Assembly (NCBI RefSeq): GCF_036320965.1
Contig: NC_092262.1
Location: 265,342 to 329,341, forward strand
DNA length: 64,000 nucleotides
Source: Panulirus ornatus
Lineage: Eukaryota > Arthropoda > Malacostraca > Decapoda > Palinuridae
Direction of reading: 5' to 3'
Positions within the stretch are counted from its first letter, which is position 1, and each line of letters opens with the position of its first letter. Shown piece by piece: positions 48,233-60,540 of the stretch. Made by a program: the position numbers and the translations under genes. The notes under the pieces are model-generated. The model made no database searches, was not told the origin of the DNA, and worked only from the letters and a program-made list of their open reading frames with translations.

Positions 48233-49060
48233 GGCAGGACAGGAGAGAGAGGCTTGGGAAGAGAGTCAGGATGGAGAAGAGAGAGAGTCTTGGGACGAGA
48301 GTCAGGCTGAACAGGAGAGAGAGGCTTGGGACGAGAGTCAGGCAGGACAGGAGGGAGAGGACTGTGACGAGAATAGGCAGGACAGGAGAGAGAGGCTTGG
48401 GACGAGAGTCAGGCTGGACAGGAGAGAGAGGCCTGTGATGAGAATAGGTAGGACAGGAGAGAGAAAATTGGGAAGAGAGTGAAGCTGAACAGGAGAGAAA
48501 GGATTGGGACGAGAGTCAGGCTGGACAGGAGAGAGAAGCTTGGGACGAGAGTCAGGCAGGACAGGAGAGAGAGGCTTGTGACGAGAATAGGCAGGACATG
48601 AGAGAGAGCCTTGGGAAGAGAGTCAGGCTGGACAGGAGAGAGAGATTCTTTAGACGAGAGTCAGGCAGGACAGGAGAGATAGACAGGCTTAGGACGAGAG
48701 ACAGCCAGGACAAGAGAGAGAGGCTTGGGACGAGAGTCAGGCAGGACAGGAGAGAGAGTCTTAGGACGAGAGTCAGGCAGGACAGGATAGAGAGGCTTGG
48801 GACGAGAGTCAGACAGGACAGGAGAGAGAGGGCTGAGAGGAGAATAGGCAGGACAGGAGAGAGAGGATTGGAACGAGAGAGGATTGGAACGAGAGTCACG
48901 CTGTATAGGAGAGAGGGGTTTGGGATGAGAATCTGGCAGGACAGGAGCGATAGGATAGGGACTAGAGTCAGGCTGGACATGAGAGAGTGGCTTAGGACGA
49001 GAGTTAGGCAGAACAGGAGAGAGACACATAGGACGAGAGTCAGGAAGGACAGGAGAGAGA
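48233..49060 (+). repeat. Satellite block 8
   Basis: Contains a perfect-phase GGCCTGTGATGAGAATAGG dimer, the TTCTTTAGACGAG/GATAGACAGG module shared with 40390-40500, and a partial doubling of the GGATTGGAACGAGAG unit at 48867-48896. No gene was seen. Confidence 0.85.
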
Positions 49061-49220
49061 GGCTGTAGACGAGAGTCAGACAGGCCAAGAGAGAGAGAGA
49101 GGCTGTAGACGAGAGTCAGACAGGCCAGGAGAGAGAGAGAGGCTGTAGACGAGAGTCAGACATGACAGGAGAGAGAGAGAGGTTGTAGACGAGAGTCAGA
49201 CAGGCCAGGAGAGAGAGAGA
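49061..49220 (+). repeat. 40-bp GA-expanded monomer, four tandem copies
   Basis: Units start at 49061, 49101, 49141 and 49181 at exact 40-bp spacing. All have GG(C/T)TGTAGACGAGAG and CAGACAGGCC or CAGACATGAC. One GA-expanded variant has been amplified as such. Less regular copies lie near 42920-42970, 45490-45600 and 45790-45880. Confidence 0.9.
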
Positions 49221-51530
49221 GGCTTAGGACGAGACACAGGCAGGACAGGAAAGAGACGCTTGGGACGAGAGTCAGGCAGGACAGGATAGAGAGGCTTAGG
49301 TCGAGAGTCAAGCAGGACAGGAGAGAGAGATGCATAGGACGAGATTCAGGAAGGACAGGAGAGAGATGAATTAGACTAGAGTCAGACAGGACAGGAGAGA
49401 GAGGCTTGGGACTAGAGTCAGGTAGGACAGGAGACAGAGGATTGGGACCAGAGTCAGGCAGGACAGGAGAGAGATGGTTGGGACGAGAGTCAGGCAGGAC
49501 AGGAGAGAGAGGGCTGAGACGAGAATAGGCAGGACAGGAGAGAGAGGATTGGAACGAGAGCCATGCTCTACAGGAGAGAGGGTTTGGGACGAGAGTCAGG
49601 CAGGACAGGAGAGATAGTCCTGGGATTAGAGTCAGGCTGGACAGGATAGAGTGGCTTGGAACGAGAGTCAGGCAGGACAGGGGAGAGAGGCTTAGGACGA
49701 GAGTCAGGCAGTACAGGAGAGAGAGGCTTGGAACGAGAGTCAGGCAGGACAGAAGAGAGAGACTTGGGACGAGAGTCAGGCAGGACAGGAGAGAGAGGGC
49801 TGAGACGAGAATAGGCAGGATAGGAGAGATAGGATTGGAACGAGAGTCAGGCTGTAATGGAGATAGGGTTTGGGACGAGAGTCAGGCTGGACTGGGAAGA
49901 TAGTCCTGGGACTGGAGTCAGGCTGGACATGAGAGAGAGGCTTAAGACGAGAATTAGACAGGACAGGAGAGAGAGGCTTAGGACGAGAGTCAGTCAGGAC
50001 AGGAGTAGAGGATTGGGACGAGAGTCATGCAGGACAGGAAAGAGAGGTTTAGGGCAAGAGTCAGGCAGGACAGGAGAGAGAGGCTTGGGACGAGAGTCAG
50101 GCAGGACAGGAGAGAGAGGCTTGGGACGACAGTCAGGCAAGACAAGAGAGAGTGGCATGGGACGAAAGTTACGAAGGACAGGAGAGAGAGGGCTGAGGCG
50201 ATAATCGGCAGGACAGGAGAGAGAGGATTGGAACGAGTCAGCCACTATAGGAGAGAGAGGCTTTTGACGAGAGTCAGGCAGGAAAGAAGAGAGAGGCTTT
50301 TGACGAGAGTCAGGCAGGACAGGGGAGAGACGCTTCGTACGAGAGTCATGCTGTACAGGAAAGAGAGGCCTGTGACGAGAATAGGCTTGAGAGGAGAGAG
50401 AGGCTTGGGACGAGAGTCAGGTATGACAGAAGAGAGAGGCTTGGAACGATAGTCAGGCAGGACAGGAGAAAGAGGATTGGAATGACAATCAGGCTGGACA
50501 GGTGAGAGAGGCTTGGGACGAGAGTCAGGCATGACAGGAGAGAGAGGCCTGTGACGAAAATACCCCGGACAGGAGAGAGAGGCTTTGGAAGAGAGTCAGG
50601 CTGGACAGGTGAGAGAGGCTTGAGACTTGAGTCAGTCGGGACAGGAAGAGAGGCCTTTGACGAGAATAGGCAGGACAGGAGAGAGAGGATTGGCAAGAGA
50701 GTCAGGCTGGACAGGAGAGAGAGAGGCATGGAACGAGAGTCAGGCTGGACAGATGAGAGAGGCTTCAGACGAGAGTCAGGCAGGACAGTAGAGAGAGGCA
50801 TGTGACGAGAATAGGCAGGACAGGAGAGAGAAGCTTGGGACTAGAGTCAGGCAGGAAAGGAGAGAGAGGGCGGCTTTAGACGAGAGTCAGGCAGGACAGG
50901 AGAGAGAGAGAGAGGCTTAGGACGATAGACAGTCAGGATAGGAGAGAGAGGCTTGGGACGAGAGTTAGGCAGGACAGGAGACAGAGTCTTAGGACGAGAG
51001 TCAAGCAGGATAGGTGAGAGATGAATAGGACGAGAGTTAGGCAGGACATGAGAGAGATACATAGGACGAGAGTCAGACAGGACTGGAGATAGAGGCTTGG
51101 GACTAGAGTCAGGCTGGACAGGAGAGAGATGCTTGGGACGAGAGTTAGGCAGGATGGGAGAGAGTTGCTTGGGACGAGAGTCAGGCAGGATAGGAGAGAG
51201 AGAGGCTTGGGACGAGAGTCAAGCTGGACAGGACAGAGTAGAATGGGACGAGGATAGGTAGAACAGGTGAGAGAGAGGTTTAGGATTAGAGTCAGGAAGG
51301 ACAGGAGAGAGGCTTAGGACGAGAGTGAAACAGGACAGGAGGGAAATGCATAGGACGAGAGTCAGGCAGGACAGGAGAGAGGCTTAGCACGAAAGTCAGA
51401 CAGGACAGGAGAGAGAGGCTTGGGACTAGAGTCAGCCTGGACAGGAGAGAAAGGCTTGGGACGAGAGTTGGGCAGGATAGGAGAGAGTGGCTTGGGACGA
51501 CAGTCAGGCAGGACAGGAGAGAGAGGGCTG
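49221..51530 (+). repeat. Satellite block 9, clean units
   Basis: Signature trimers near 49510, 49800 and 50190. The end of the block (about 51180-51528) matches about 58850-59200 at an offset of about 7,671 bp (marker GAATGGGACGAG at 51241 and 58912). No gene was seen. Confidence 0.85.
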
Positions 51531-52505
51531 AGTAAAATAGGACAGGAGAGATGGGAAGAGGTCAGCTTACGGAGAGAGGTTGGACGAGGTCAGGCTGGAC
51601 AGAGAGGAGAGCTTGGACGAGATCAGCGGACAGGGAGAGAGGTGTGACGAGAATAGGAGAACAGGAGATGGAGAATCAGGCGGACAGGAGAGAGAGGTTG
51701 GAGAGAGTCAGCAGGACAGAGAAGAGAGGCTGGACGACAGTCAGGAGGAAGAGAGAGAGGCTTGGGACGAGCGCAGGCACAGGAGAGAGAGGCTGGGACG
51801 AGAGTCAGAAGGACAGGAGAGAGGCTTGGGACGAGAGTAGGCAGACAGGGAGAGAGGCTTGGACGAGAGTCAACAGGAAGAGAGAGGTTGGGACGAGATC
51901 AGGCATGACAGGAGAGAGAGGCTTGGACGAGAGTCAGGACGAGAAGGATGGACAGAGAGGGTTGGGAGAGGTCAGGCAGGAAGGCAGAGAGGCTTGTGAC
52001 TAGAATGGGAACAGAAGAGAGAGGTTGGGACGAGAGTCAGGCAGGAAGAAGAGACTTGGACGATGTCAGGCAGGACAGATAAGAGGATTGGGACGAGAGT
52101 TAGGCTGACAGGAGAGAGAGGTTTGAGGAAGTCAGGCTGGCGAGGAGAGGCTGGACGAATAGGCGGAAGGAGAGAGAGGCTTTGGACGAGAGTCAGGCAG
52201 TAGGAGAAAGAGGTTGAAACGAGAGTCAGGCACAAGGAGAGAGAGGCTTGGGACAGAGTCAGTGGAAGGAGAGAGAGGCTTGGACGAGAGTTGCAGGAAG
52301 GAGAGCGGGTGACGAGGGTAGAGACAGGAGGAGAGGCTTGGACGATCAGCAGGACAGGAGAGAGAGGCTTGGGACGAGAGTCAGCAGGACAGAAGAGAGG
52401 GCTTGGACGAGATCAGGAAAAGGAGAGAGAGGGCTGAGACGAATAGGCGGACAGGGGAGAGGTTGGAAGAGAGTAGGCACAGGATAGAGGTTGGACAAGT
52501 CAGGA
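51531..52505 (+). repeat. Deletion-rich satellite block
   Basis: From GAGGGCTGAGTAAAATAGG onward the units lose one or more bases each (GATGGGAAGAGGTCAGC, GAGGTTGGACGAGGTCAGG), up to about 52505 where intact units resume abruptly. The paralogue of the left flank near 59200 continues with intact units. The switch from near-perfect to error-dense sequence within one monomer argues for a data-quality boundary. Confidence 0.82.
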
Positions 52506-55500
52506 GGAAAAGAGAGAGAGGCTTAAGACGAGAGTCAAGCTGGACAGGTGAGAGTGGATTGGGACGAGAATAGGTAGAACAGGTGAGATGAGAATCAGGC
52601 AGGACAGGAGAGAGAGGCTTAGGATGAGAGTCACGCAGGACAGGAGAGAGAGTCGTAGGACGAGAGTCAGGATGGACAGGAGAATGAGGCTTGGGACGAG
52701 AGTCCGGCAGGACAGGAGAGAGAGGACTGGGACGAGAGTCAGGTAGGACAGGAGAGAGAGGCTTGGGACGAGAGTCAGGCAGAACAGGGGAGAGAGGCTT
52801 AGGACGAGAGTCAAACAGGGCAAGAGAAAGAGGCTTGGGACGAGAGTCAGGCATGACAGGAGAGAGAGGGCTGAGACGAGAATAGGCAGGACAGGAGAGA
52901 GAGGATTGGAGCGATAGTCAGGCTCTACAGGAAAGAGGGGTTTGGGATGAGAGTCAGGCAGGACAGGACAGAGAGGCTTGTGACTAGAATAGGCTGAACA
53001 GAAGAGAGAGGCTTGGGACGAGAGTCAGGCATGACAGAAGAGACTTGGGACGATAGTCAGGCAGGACAGTAGTAGAGGATTGGGACGAGAGTTAGGCTGG
53101 ACAGGAGAGAGAGGCTTTGGATGGAAGTCAGGCTGGACATGAGAGAGAGGACTGTGACGAGAATAGGCCGGATAGGAGAGAGAGGCTTTGGACGAGAGTC
53201 AGGTAGGAGAGGAGAGAGAGGATTGAAACGAGAGTCAGGCACTATAGGAGAGAGAGGCTTGGGACTAGAGTCAGTTTGGATAGGAGAGAGAGGCTTGGGA
53301 CGAGAGTTAGGCAGGATAGGAGAGCGTGGGTTAGGACGAGGGTCAGGCAGGACAGGAGAGAGAGGCTTGGGACGACAGTCAGGCAGGACAGGAGAGAGAG
53401 GCTTGGGACGAGAGTCAGCCAGGACAGAAGAGAGAGGCTTGTGACGAGAGTCAGGAAGAACAGGAGAGAGAGGGCTGAGACTAAAATAGGCGGGACAAGT
53501 GGGAGAGGATTGGAACGAGAGTTAGGCACTATAGGATAGAGAGGCTTGGTACCACAGTCAGGTAGGAAAAGAGAGAGAGGCTTGGGACGAGAGTCAACCT
53601 GGACAGGAGAGATTGGATTGGGACGAGAATAGGTAGAACAGGTGAGAGAGAGTTTTGGGATGACAGTCAGGCAGGACAGGAGATAGAGGCTTAGGATGAG
53701 AGTCACGCAGGACAGGAGAGAGAGGCGTAGGACGAGAGTCAGGATGGACAGGAGAATGGGGCTTGGGACTAGAGTCAGGCAGGACAGGAGAGAGAGGACT
53801 GGGACGAGAGTCAAGTAGGACAGGAGAGAGAGGCTTGGGACGAGAGTCAGGCAGAACAGGGGAGAGAGGCTTAGGACGAGAGTCAGACAGGGCAAGAGAA
53901 AGAGGCTTGGGACGAGAGTCAGGCAGGACAGGAGAGAGAGGGCTGAGACGAGAATAGGCAGGACAGGAGAGAGAGGATTGGAACGATAGTCAGGCTCTAC
54001 AGGAGAGATGGGTTTGGGACGAGAGTCAGGCAGGACAGGACAGAGAGGCTTGTGACTAGAATAGGCTGGACAGAAGAGAGAGGCTTGGGACGAGAGTCAG
54101 GCATGACAGAAGAGAGAGGCTTGGGACGATAGTCAGGCAGGATAGGAGTAGAGGATTGGGACGAGAGTCAGGCAGGACAGTAGAGGCTTGGGACGATAGT
54201 CAGTCAGGACAGAAGAAAGAGGATTGGGACGAGAGTTAGGCTGGACAGGAGAGAGAGGCTTTGGATGGAAGTCAGGCTGGACATGAGAGACAGGACTGTG
54301 ACGAGAATAGGCCGGAGAGGAGAGAGAGGCTTTGGACGAGAGTCAGGTAGGAGAGGAGAGAGAGGATTGGAACGAGAGTCAGGCATTATAGGAGAGAGAG
54401 GCTTGGGACTAGAGTCAGTTTGGACAGGAGAGAGAGGCTTGAGACGAAAGTTAGGCAGGATAGGAGAGCGTGGGTTAGGACGAGAGTCGGGCAGGACAAT
54501 AGAGAGAGGCTTGGGACGACAGTCAGGCTGGACAGGAGAGAGAGGCTTGGGACGAGAATCAGGCAGGACAGAAGAGAGAGGCTTGTGACGAGAGTCAGGA
54601 AGAACAGGAGAGAGAGGGCTGAGACGAAAATAGGCGGGACAAGTGGGAGAGGATTGGAACGAGAGTTAGGCACTATAGGATAGAGAGGCTTGGTACCACA
54701 GTCAGGTAGGAAATGAGAGAGAGGCTTGGGACGAGAGTCAGGCAAGACAGAAGAGAGAGGCTTGGGACGATAGTCAGGCAGGACAGGAGAAAGAGGATTG
54801 GGACGAGAGTTAGGATGGACAAGAGAGAGACGCTTTGGACGAAAGTCAATCTGGATATGAGAGAGAGGTCTGTGACGAGAATAGGCCGGACAGGAGAGAG
54901 AGGCTTTGGACGAGAGTCAGGTAGGAGAGGAGAGAGAGGATTGGAACGAGAGTCAGGCACTGTAGGAGAGAGGCTTGGGACTAGAGGCAGTTTGGACAGG
55001 AGAGAGAGGTTTGTGACGAGAGTTAGGCAGGATAGGAGAGTGTGGGTTAGGACGAGAGTCAGGCAGGACAGGATATAGAGAATTGGGACGACAGTCAGGC
55101 TTGACAGGAGAGAGAGGTCTGTGACGAGAATAGGCTGGAGAGGAGGGAGAGGCTTGGGACGACAGTTAGGCAGGACAGGAGAGAGAGGCTTAGGACGAGA
55201 GTCAGGCAGTACAGGAGAAAGAGGTTTGGAACAAGAGTCAGGCAGGACAGGAGAGAGAGGCTTGGGACGAGAGTCAGGCAGGACAGGAGAGAGAGGGCTG
55301 AGATGAGAATAAGCTGGAAAAGAGAGAGAGGATTGGAACGATAGTCAGGATCTACAGTAGAGAGGGTTGGGAACGAGAGTCAGGCAGGACAGAAGAGATG
55401 GGCCTGGGACTAGAGTCAGGCTGGACATGAGAGAGAGGCTTAGGACGAGAGTTAGGCAGGATAGAAGAGAGATGCTTAGGACGAGAGTCAGTCAGGAGAG

Positions 55501-57252
55501 GAGTAGAGGATTGGGACGAGAGTCAGGCAGGACAGGAGAGAAAGGCTTAGGGTAAGAGTCAGGCAGGACAAGAGAGAGAGGCTTGGGACGAGAGTCAGGC
55601 AGGACAGGAGAGAGAGGCTTAGGATGAGAGTCACGCAGGACAAGAGAGAGAGGCTTAGGATGAGAGTCACGCAGGACAGGAGAGAGAGCCTTAGGACGAG
55701 AGTCAGGATGGACAGGAGAATGAGGCTTGGGACGAGAGTCAGGCAGGACAGGAGAGAGAGGACTGGGACGAGAGTCAAGTAGGACAGGAGAGAGAGGCTT
55801 GGGACGAGAGTCAGGCAGAACAGGGGAGAGAGGCTTAGGACGAGAGTCAAACAGGGCAAGAGAAAGAGGATTGGGACGAAAGTCAGGCAGGACAGGAGAG
55901 AGAGGATTGGAACGATAGTCAGGCTCTACAGGAGAGAGGGGTTTGGGACGAGAGTCAGGCAGGACAGGACAGAGAGGCTTGTGACTAGAATAGGCTGGAC
56001 AGAAGAGAGAGGCTTGGGACGAGAGTCAGGCATGACAGAAGAGAGAGGCTTGCGACGATAGTCAGGCAGGATAGGAGTAGAGGATTGGGACGAGAGTCAG
56101 GCAGGACAGTAGAGGCTTGGGACGATAGTCAGGAAGGACAGGAGAAAGAGGATTGGGACGAGAGTTAGGCTGGACAGGAGAGAGAGGCTTTGGATGGAAG
56201 TCAGGCTGGACATGAGAGATAGGACTGTGACGAGAATAGGCCGGAGAGGAGAGAGAGGCTTTGGAAGAGAGTCAGGTAGGAGAGGAGAGAGAGGATTGGA
56301 ACGAGAGTCAGGCACTATAGGAGAGAGAGGCTTGGGACTAGAGTCAGTTTGGACAGGAGAGAGAGGCTTGGGACGAGAGTTAGGCAGGATAGGAGAGCTT
56401 GGGTTAGGACGAGAGTCAGGCAGGACAATAGAGAGAGGCTTGGGACGACAGTCAGGCAGGACAGGAGAGAGAGGCTTGGGACGAGAGTCAGCCAGGACAG
56501 GAGAGAGAGGGCTGAGACGAAAATAGGCGGGACAAGTGGGAGAGGATTGGAACGAGAGTTAGGCACTATAGGATAGAGAGGCTTGGTACCATCGTCAGGT
56601 AGGAAAGGAGAGAGAGGCTTGGGACGAGAGTCAGGCAAGACAGAAGAGAGAGGCTTGGGACGATAGTCAGGCAGGACAGGAGAAAGAGGATTGGGACGAG
56701 AGTTAGGATGGACAAGAGAGAGAGGCTTTGGACGAAAGTCAGTCTTGACATGAGAGAGAGGACTGTGACAAGAATAGGCCGGACAGGAGAGAGAGGCTTT
56801 GGACGAGATTCAGGTAGGAGAGGAGAGAGAGGATTGGAACGAGAGTCAGGCACTATAGGAGAGAGAGGCTTGGTACTAGAGTCAGTTTGAACAGGAGAGA
56901 GAGGCTTATGACGAGAGTTAGGCAGGATAGGAGAGTGTCGGTTAGGACGAACGTCAGGCAGGACAGGAGATAGAGGATTGGGACGACAGTCAGGCTTGAC
57001 AGGAGAGAGAGGCCTGTGACGAGAATAGGCTGGAGAGGAGGGAGAGGCTTGGGACGACAGTCAGGCAGGGCAGGGGAGAGAGGCTTAGGACGAGAGTCAG
57101 GCAGTACAGGAGAAAGAGATTTGGAACAAGAGTCAGGCAGGACGGGAGAGAGAGGCTTGGGACGAGAGTCAGGTAGGACAGGAGAGAGAGGGCTGAGACG
57201 AGAATAAGCTGGACAAGAGAGAGAGGATTGGAAAGAGAGTCAGGATCTATAG
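52506..57252 (+). repeat. Satellite block 10, higher-order modules of about 1.07-2.1 kb
   Basis: The marker GATGGACAGGAGAATG occurs at 52671, 53743, 55708 and 57818 (spacing 1,072, 1,965 and 2,110 bp). A variant lies at 59870, and it recurs at 62378. A second marker, CTAGAGTCAGTTTGGAC (with small variants), occurs near 53265, 54410, 54980, 56338 and 56876. A truncated monomer with GACAGTAGAGGCTTGG lies at about 54178 and 56107. Units are otherwise clean. No gene was seen. Confidence 0.88.
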
Positions 57253-58860
57253 TAGAGAGGGTTGGGAACGAGAGTCAGGCAGGACAGAAGAGATGGGCCT
57301 GGGACTAGAGTCAGGCTGGACATGAGAGAGAGGCTTAGGATGAGAGTTAGGCAGGATAGAAGAGAGATGCTTAGGACGAGAGTCAGTCAGGACAGGAGTA
57401 GTGGATTGGGACGAGAGTCAGGCAGGACAGGAGAGAAAGGCTTAGGGTAAGAATCAGGCAAGACAAGAGAGAGAGGCTTGGGACGAGAGTCAGGCAGGAC
57501 ATGAGAAAGATGCTTGAGACGAGAGTCAGGCAGGACATGAGAGAGAGGCTTGCGACTAGAGTTAGGCTGGATAGGAGAGAGAGGATTGGCAAGAGAGTTA
57601 GGCAGGATGGGAGAGAGTTTCTTGGAACGAGAGTCAGGATCTACAGTAGAGAGGGTTGGGAACGAGAGTCAGGCAGGACAGAAGAGATGGGCCTGGGACT
57701 AGAGTCAGGCTGGACATGAGAGAGATGCTTGGGATGAGAGTCAGGCAGGACAGGAGAGAGAGGCTTAGGATGAGAGTCACGCTGGAAAGGAGAGATGGGC
57801 TTAGTACGACAGTCAGGATGGACAGGAGAATGAGGCTTGGGACGAGAGTCAGGCAGGGCAGGAGAGAGAGGACTGGGACGAGAGTCAAGTAGGACAGGAG
57901 AGATAGGCTTGGGACGAGAGTCAGTCAGAACAGGGGAGAGAGGCTTAGGACGAGAGTCAGACAGGGCAAGAGAAAGAGGCTTGGGACGAAAGTCAGGCAG
58001 GACAGGAGAGAGAAGGCTGAGACGAGAATAGGCTGGACAAGAGAGATAGGATTGGAACGAGAGTCAGGATCTACAGTAGAGAGGGTTGGGAACGAGAGTC
58101 AGGCAGGACAGAAGAGATGGGCCTGGGACTAGAGTCAGGCTGGACATGAGAGTGAGGCTTAGGACGAGAGTTAGGCAGGATAGAAGAGAGATGCTTAGGA
58201 CGAAAGTCAGTCAGGACAGAAGTAGAGGATTGGGACGAGAGTCAGGCAGGACAGGAGAGAAAGGCTTAAGGTAAGAGTCAGTCAGGAGAAGAGAGAGAGG
58301 CTTGGGACGAGAGTCAGGCAGGACATGAGAAAGATGCTTGAGACGAGAGTCAGGCAGGACATGAGAGAGAGGCTTGCGACTAGAGTTAGGCTGGACAGGA
58401 GAGAGAGGATTGGCAAGAGAGTTAGGCAGGATGGGAGAGAGTTTCTTGGAACGAGAGTCAGGATCTACAGTAGAGAGGGTTGGGAACGAGAGTCAGGCAG
58501 GACAGAAGAGATGGGCCTGGGACTAGAGTCAGGCTGGACATGAGAGAGAGGCTTAGGACGAGAGTTAGGCAGGATAGAAGAGAGATGCTTAGGACGAAAG
58601 TCAGTCAGGACAGGAGTAGAGGATTGGGACGAGAGTCAGGCAGGACAGGAGAGAAAGGCTTAGGGTAAGAGTCAGTCAGGACAAGAGAGAGAGGCTTGGG
58701 ACGAGAGTCAGGCAGGACATGAGAGAGATGCTTGGGACGAGAGTCAGGCAGGACATGAGAGAGAGGCTTGGGACTAGAGTTAGGCTGGACAGGAGAGAGA
58801 GGCTTGGGACGAGAGTTAGGCAGGATGGGAGAGAGTTTCTTGGGACGAGAGTCAGGCAGG
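57253..58860 (+). repeat. Alternating higher-order units: 394, 430, 394 and about 390 bp
   Basis: The marker TAGAGAGGGTTGGGAACG starts units at 57253, 57647, 58077 and 58471. The first and third units (394 bp) are near-identical, with GTAGTGGATTGGG/GTAGAGGATTGGG, GATGCTTGAGACG and GATTGGCAAGAG. The second (430 bp) has a different interior containing the GATGGACAGGAGAATG module. The fourth resembles the 394-bp type but ends in intact GGCTTGGGACGAG units. The order A-B-A-A' implies unequal exchange among neighbours. Confidence 0.9.
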
Positions 58861-60330
58861 ACAGGAGAGAGTGAGGCTTGGGACGAGAGTCAAGCCGGAC
58901 AGGACAGAGTAGAATGGGACGAGAATAGGTAGAACAGGTGAGAGAGAGTTTTGGGATTAGAGTCAGGAAGGACAGGAGAGAGGCTTAGGACGAGAGTCAA
59001 ACAGGACAGGAGGGAGATACATAGGACTAGAGTCAGGCAGGACAGGAGAGAGGCTTAGCACGAAAGTCAGACAGGACAGGAGAGAGAGGCTTGGGACTAG
59101 AGTCAGCCTGGACAGGAGAGAAAGGCTTGGGACGAGAGTTGGGTAGGATAGGAGAGAGTGGCTTGGGACGAGAGTCAGGCAGGACAGGAGAGAGAGGGCT
59201 GAGACGAGAATAGGCAGGACAGGAGAGAAAGGATTGGAACGAGAGTCAGGCTCTACAGGAGAGAGGGGTTTAGGAAGAGAGTCAGGCTTGACAGGAGAGA
59301 GAGAGGCATGGGACGAGAGTCAAGCTGGACAGGAGAGAGTGGATTGGGACGAAAATAGGTAGAACAGGTGAGAGAGAGGTTTGGGATGAGAGTCAGGCAG
59401 GACAGGAGAGAGAGGCTTAGGATGAGAGTCAGGCAGGACAGGAGAGAGAGAGGCTTAGGACGAAAGACAGTCAGGATAGGAGAGAGAGTCTTGGGACGAG
59501 AGTCAGGCAGGACAGGAGATAGAGTCTTAGGACGAGAGTCAAGCAGAACAGGGGAGAGAGGCTTAGGACGAGAGTCAGACAGGACTGGAGATAGAGGCTT
59601 GGGAATAGAGTCAGGCTGTACAGGAGAGAGAGTCTTGGGACGAGAGTTAGGCAGGATGGGAGAGAGTTGCTTGTGACGAGAGTCAGGCAGGACAAGAGAG
59701 AGAGAGGCTTGGGACGAGAGTCAAGCTGGACAGGAGAGAATGGATTGGGACGAGAATAGGTAGAACAAGTGAGAGAGAGGTTTGGGATGAGAGTCAGGCA
59801 GGACAGGAGAGAGAGGCTTAGGATTAGAGTCACGCAGGACAGGAGAGAGAGGCGTAGTACGAGTGTCAGGAAGGACAGGAGAATGAGGCTTGGGACGAGA
59901 GTCAGGTAGGACAGGAGAGAGAGGACTGGGACGAGAGTCAGGCAGAACAGGGGAGAGAGGCTTAGGACGAGAGTCAGACAGGAGAAGAGATAGAGGCTTG
60001 GGACGAGAGTCAGGCAGGACAGGAGAGAGAGGGCTGATACGAGAATAGGCAGGACAGGAGAGAGAGGATTGGAACGATAGTCAGTCTCTACAGGTGAGAG
60101 GGGTTTGGGACGAGAGTCAGGCAGGACAGGAGAGAGAAGCTTGGGACGAGAGACAGGCAGGACAGGAGAGAGAGGCTTCTGACTAGAATAGGCTGGACAG
60201 AAGAGAGAGGCTTGGGACGATAGTCAGGCATGACCGAAGAGAGAGACTTGGGACGATAGTCAGGCAGGACTGGAGAGAAAGGATTGTGACGAGAGTCAGG
60301 CTGGACAGGATGGAAAGGCTTAGGACGAGA
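58861..60330 (+). repeat. Satellite block 11
   Basis: Begins with the module shared with 51180-51528. Contains GGTAGAACAGG-type units near 58930, 59360 and 59760 and the variant marker GAAGGACAGGAGAATG at 59870. No gene was seen. Confidence 0.85.
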
Positions 60331-60540
60331 GTCAGTGTGGACAGGAGGGAGAGGCTTGGGACGAGAGACAGGCAGGACAGGAGAGAGAGAGAGGGCCGAG
60401 AAGAGAATAGGCAGGACTGGAGGGAGAGGCTTAGGACTAGAGTCAGTGTGGACAGGAGGGAGAGGCTTGGGACGAGAGACAGGCAGGACAGGAGAGAGAG
60501 AGATGGCCGAGAAGAGAATAGGCAGGACTGGAGAGAGGCT
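60331..60540 (+). repeat. 111-bp trimer, two tandem copies
   Basis: Copies start at GTCAGTGTGGACAGG (60331 and 60442). Each has a GTGTGG unit, a GAGAGACAGGCAGG unit with expanded GA, and a GGCCGAGAAGAGAATAGG unit. The second copy breaks off after GGCAGGACTGGAGAG. The exact 111-bp offset shows three monomers duplicated as a block. Confidence 0.88.
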
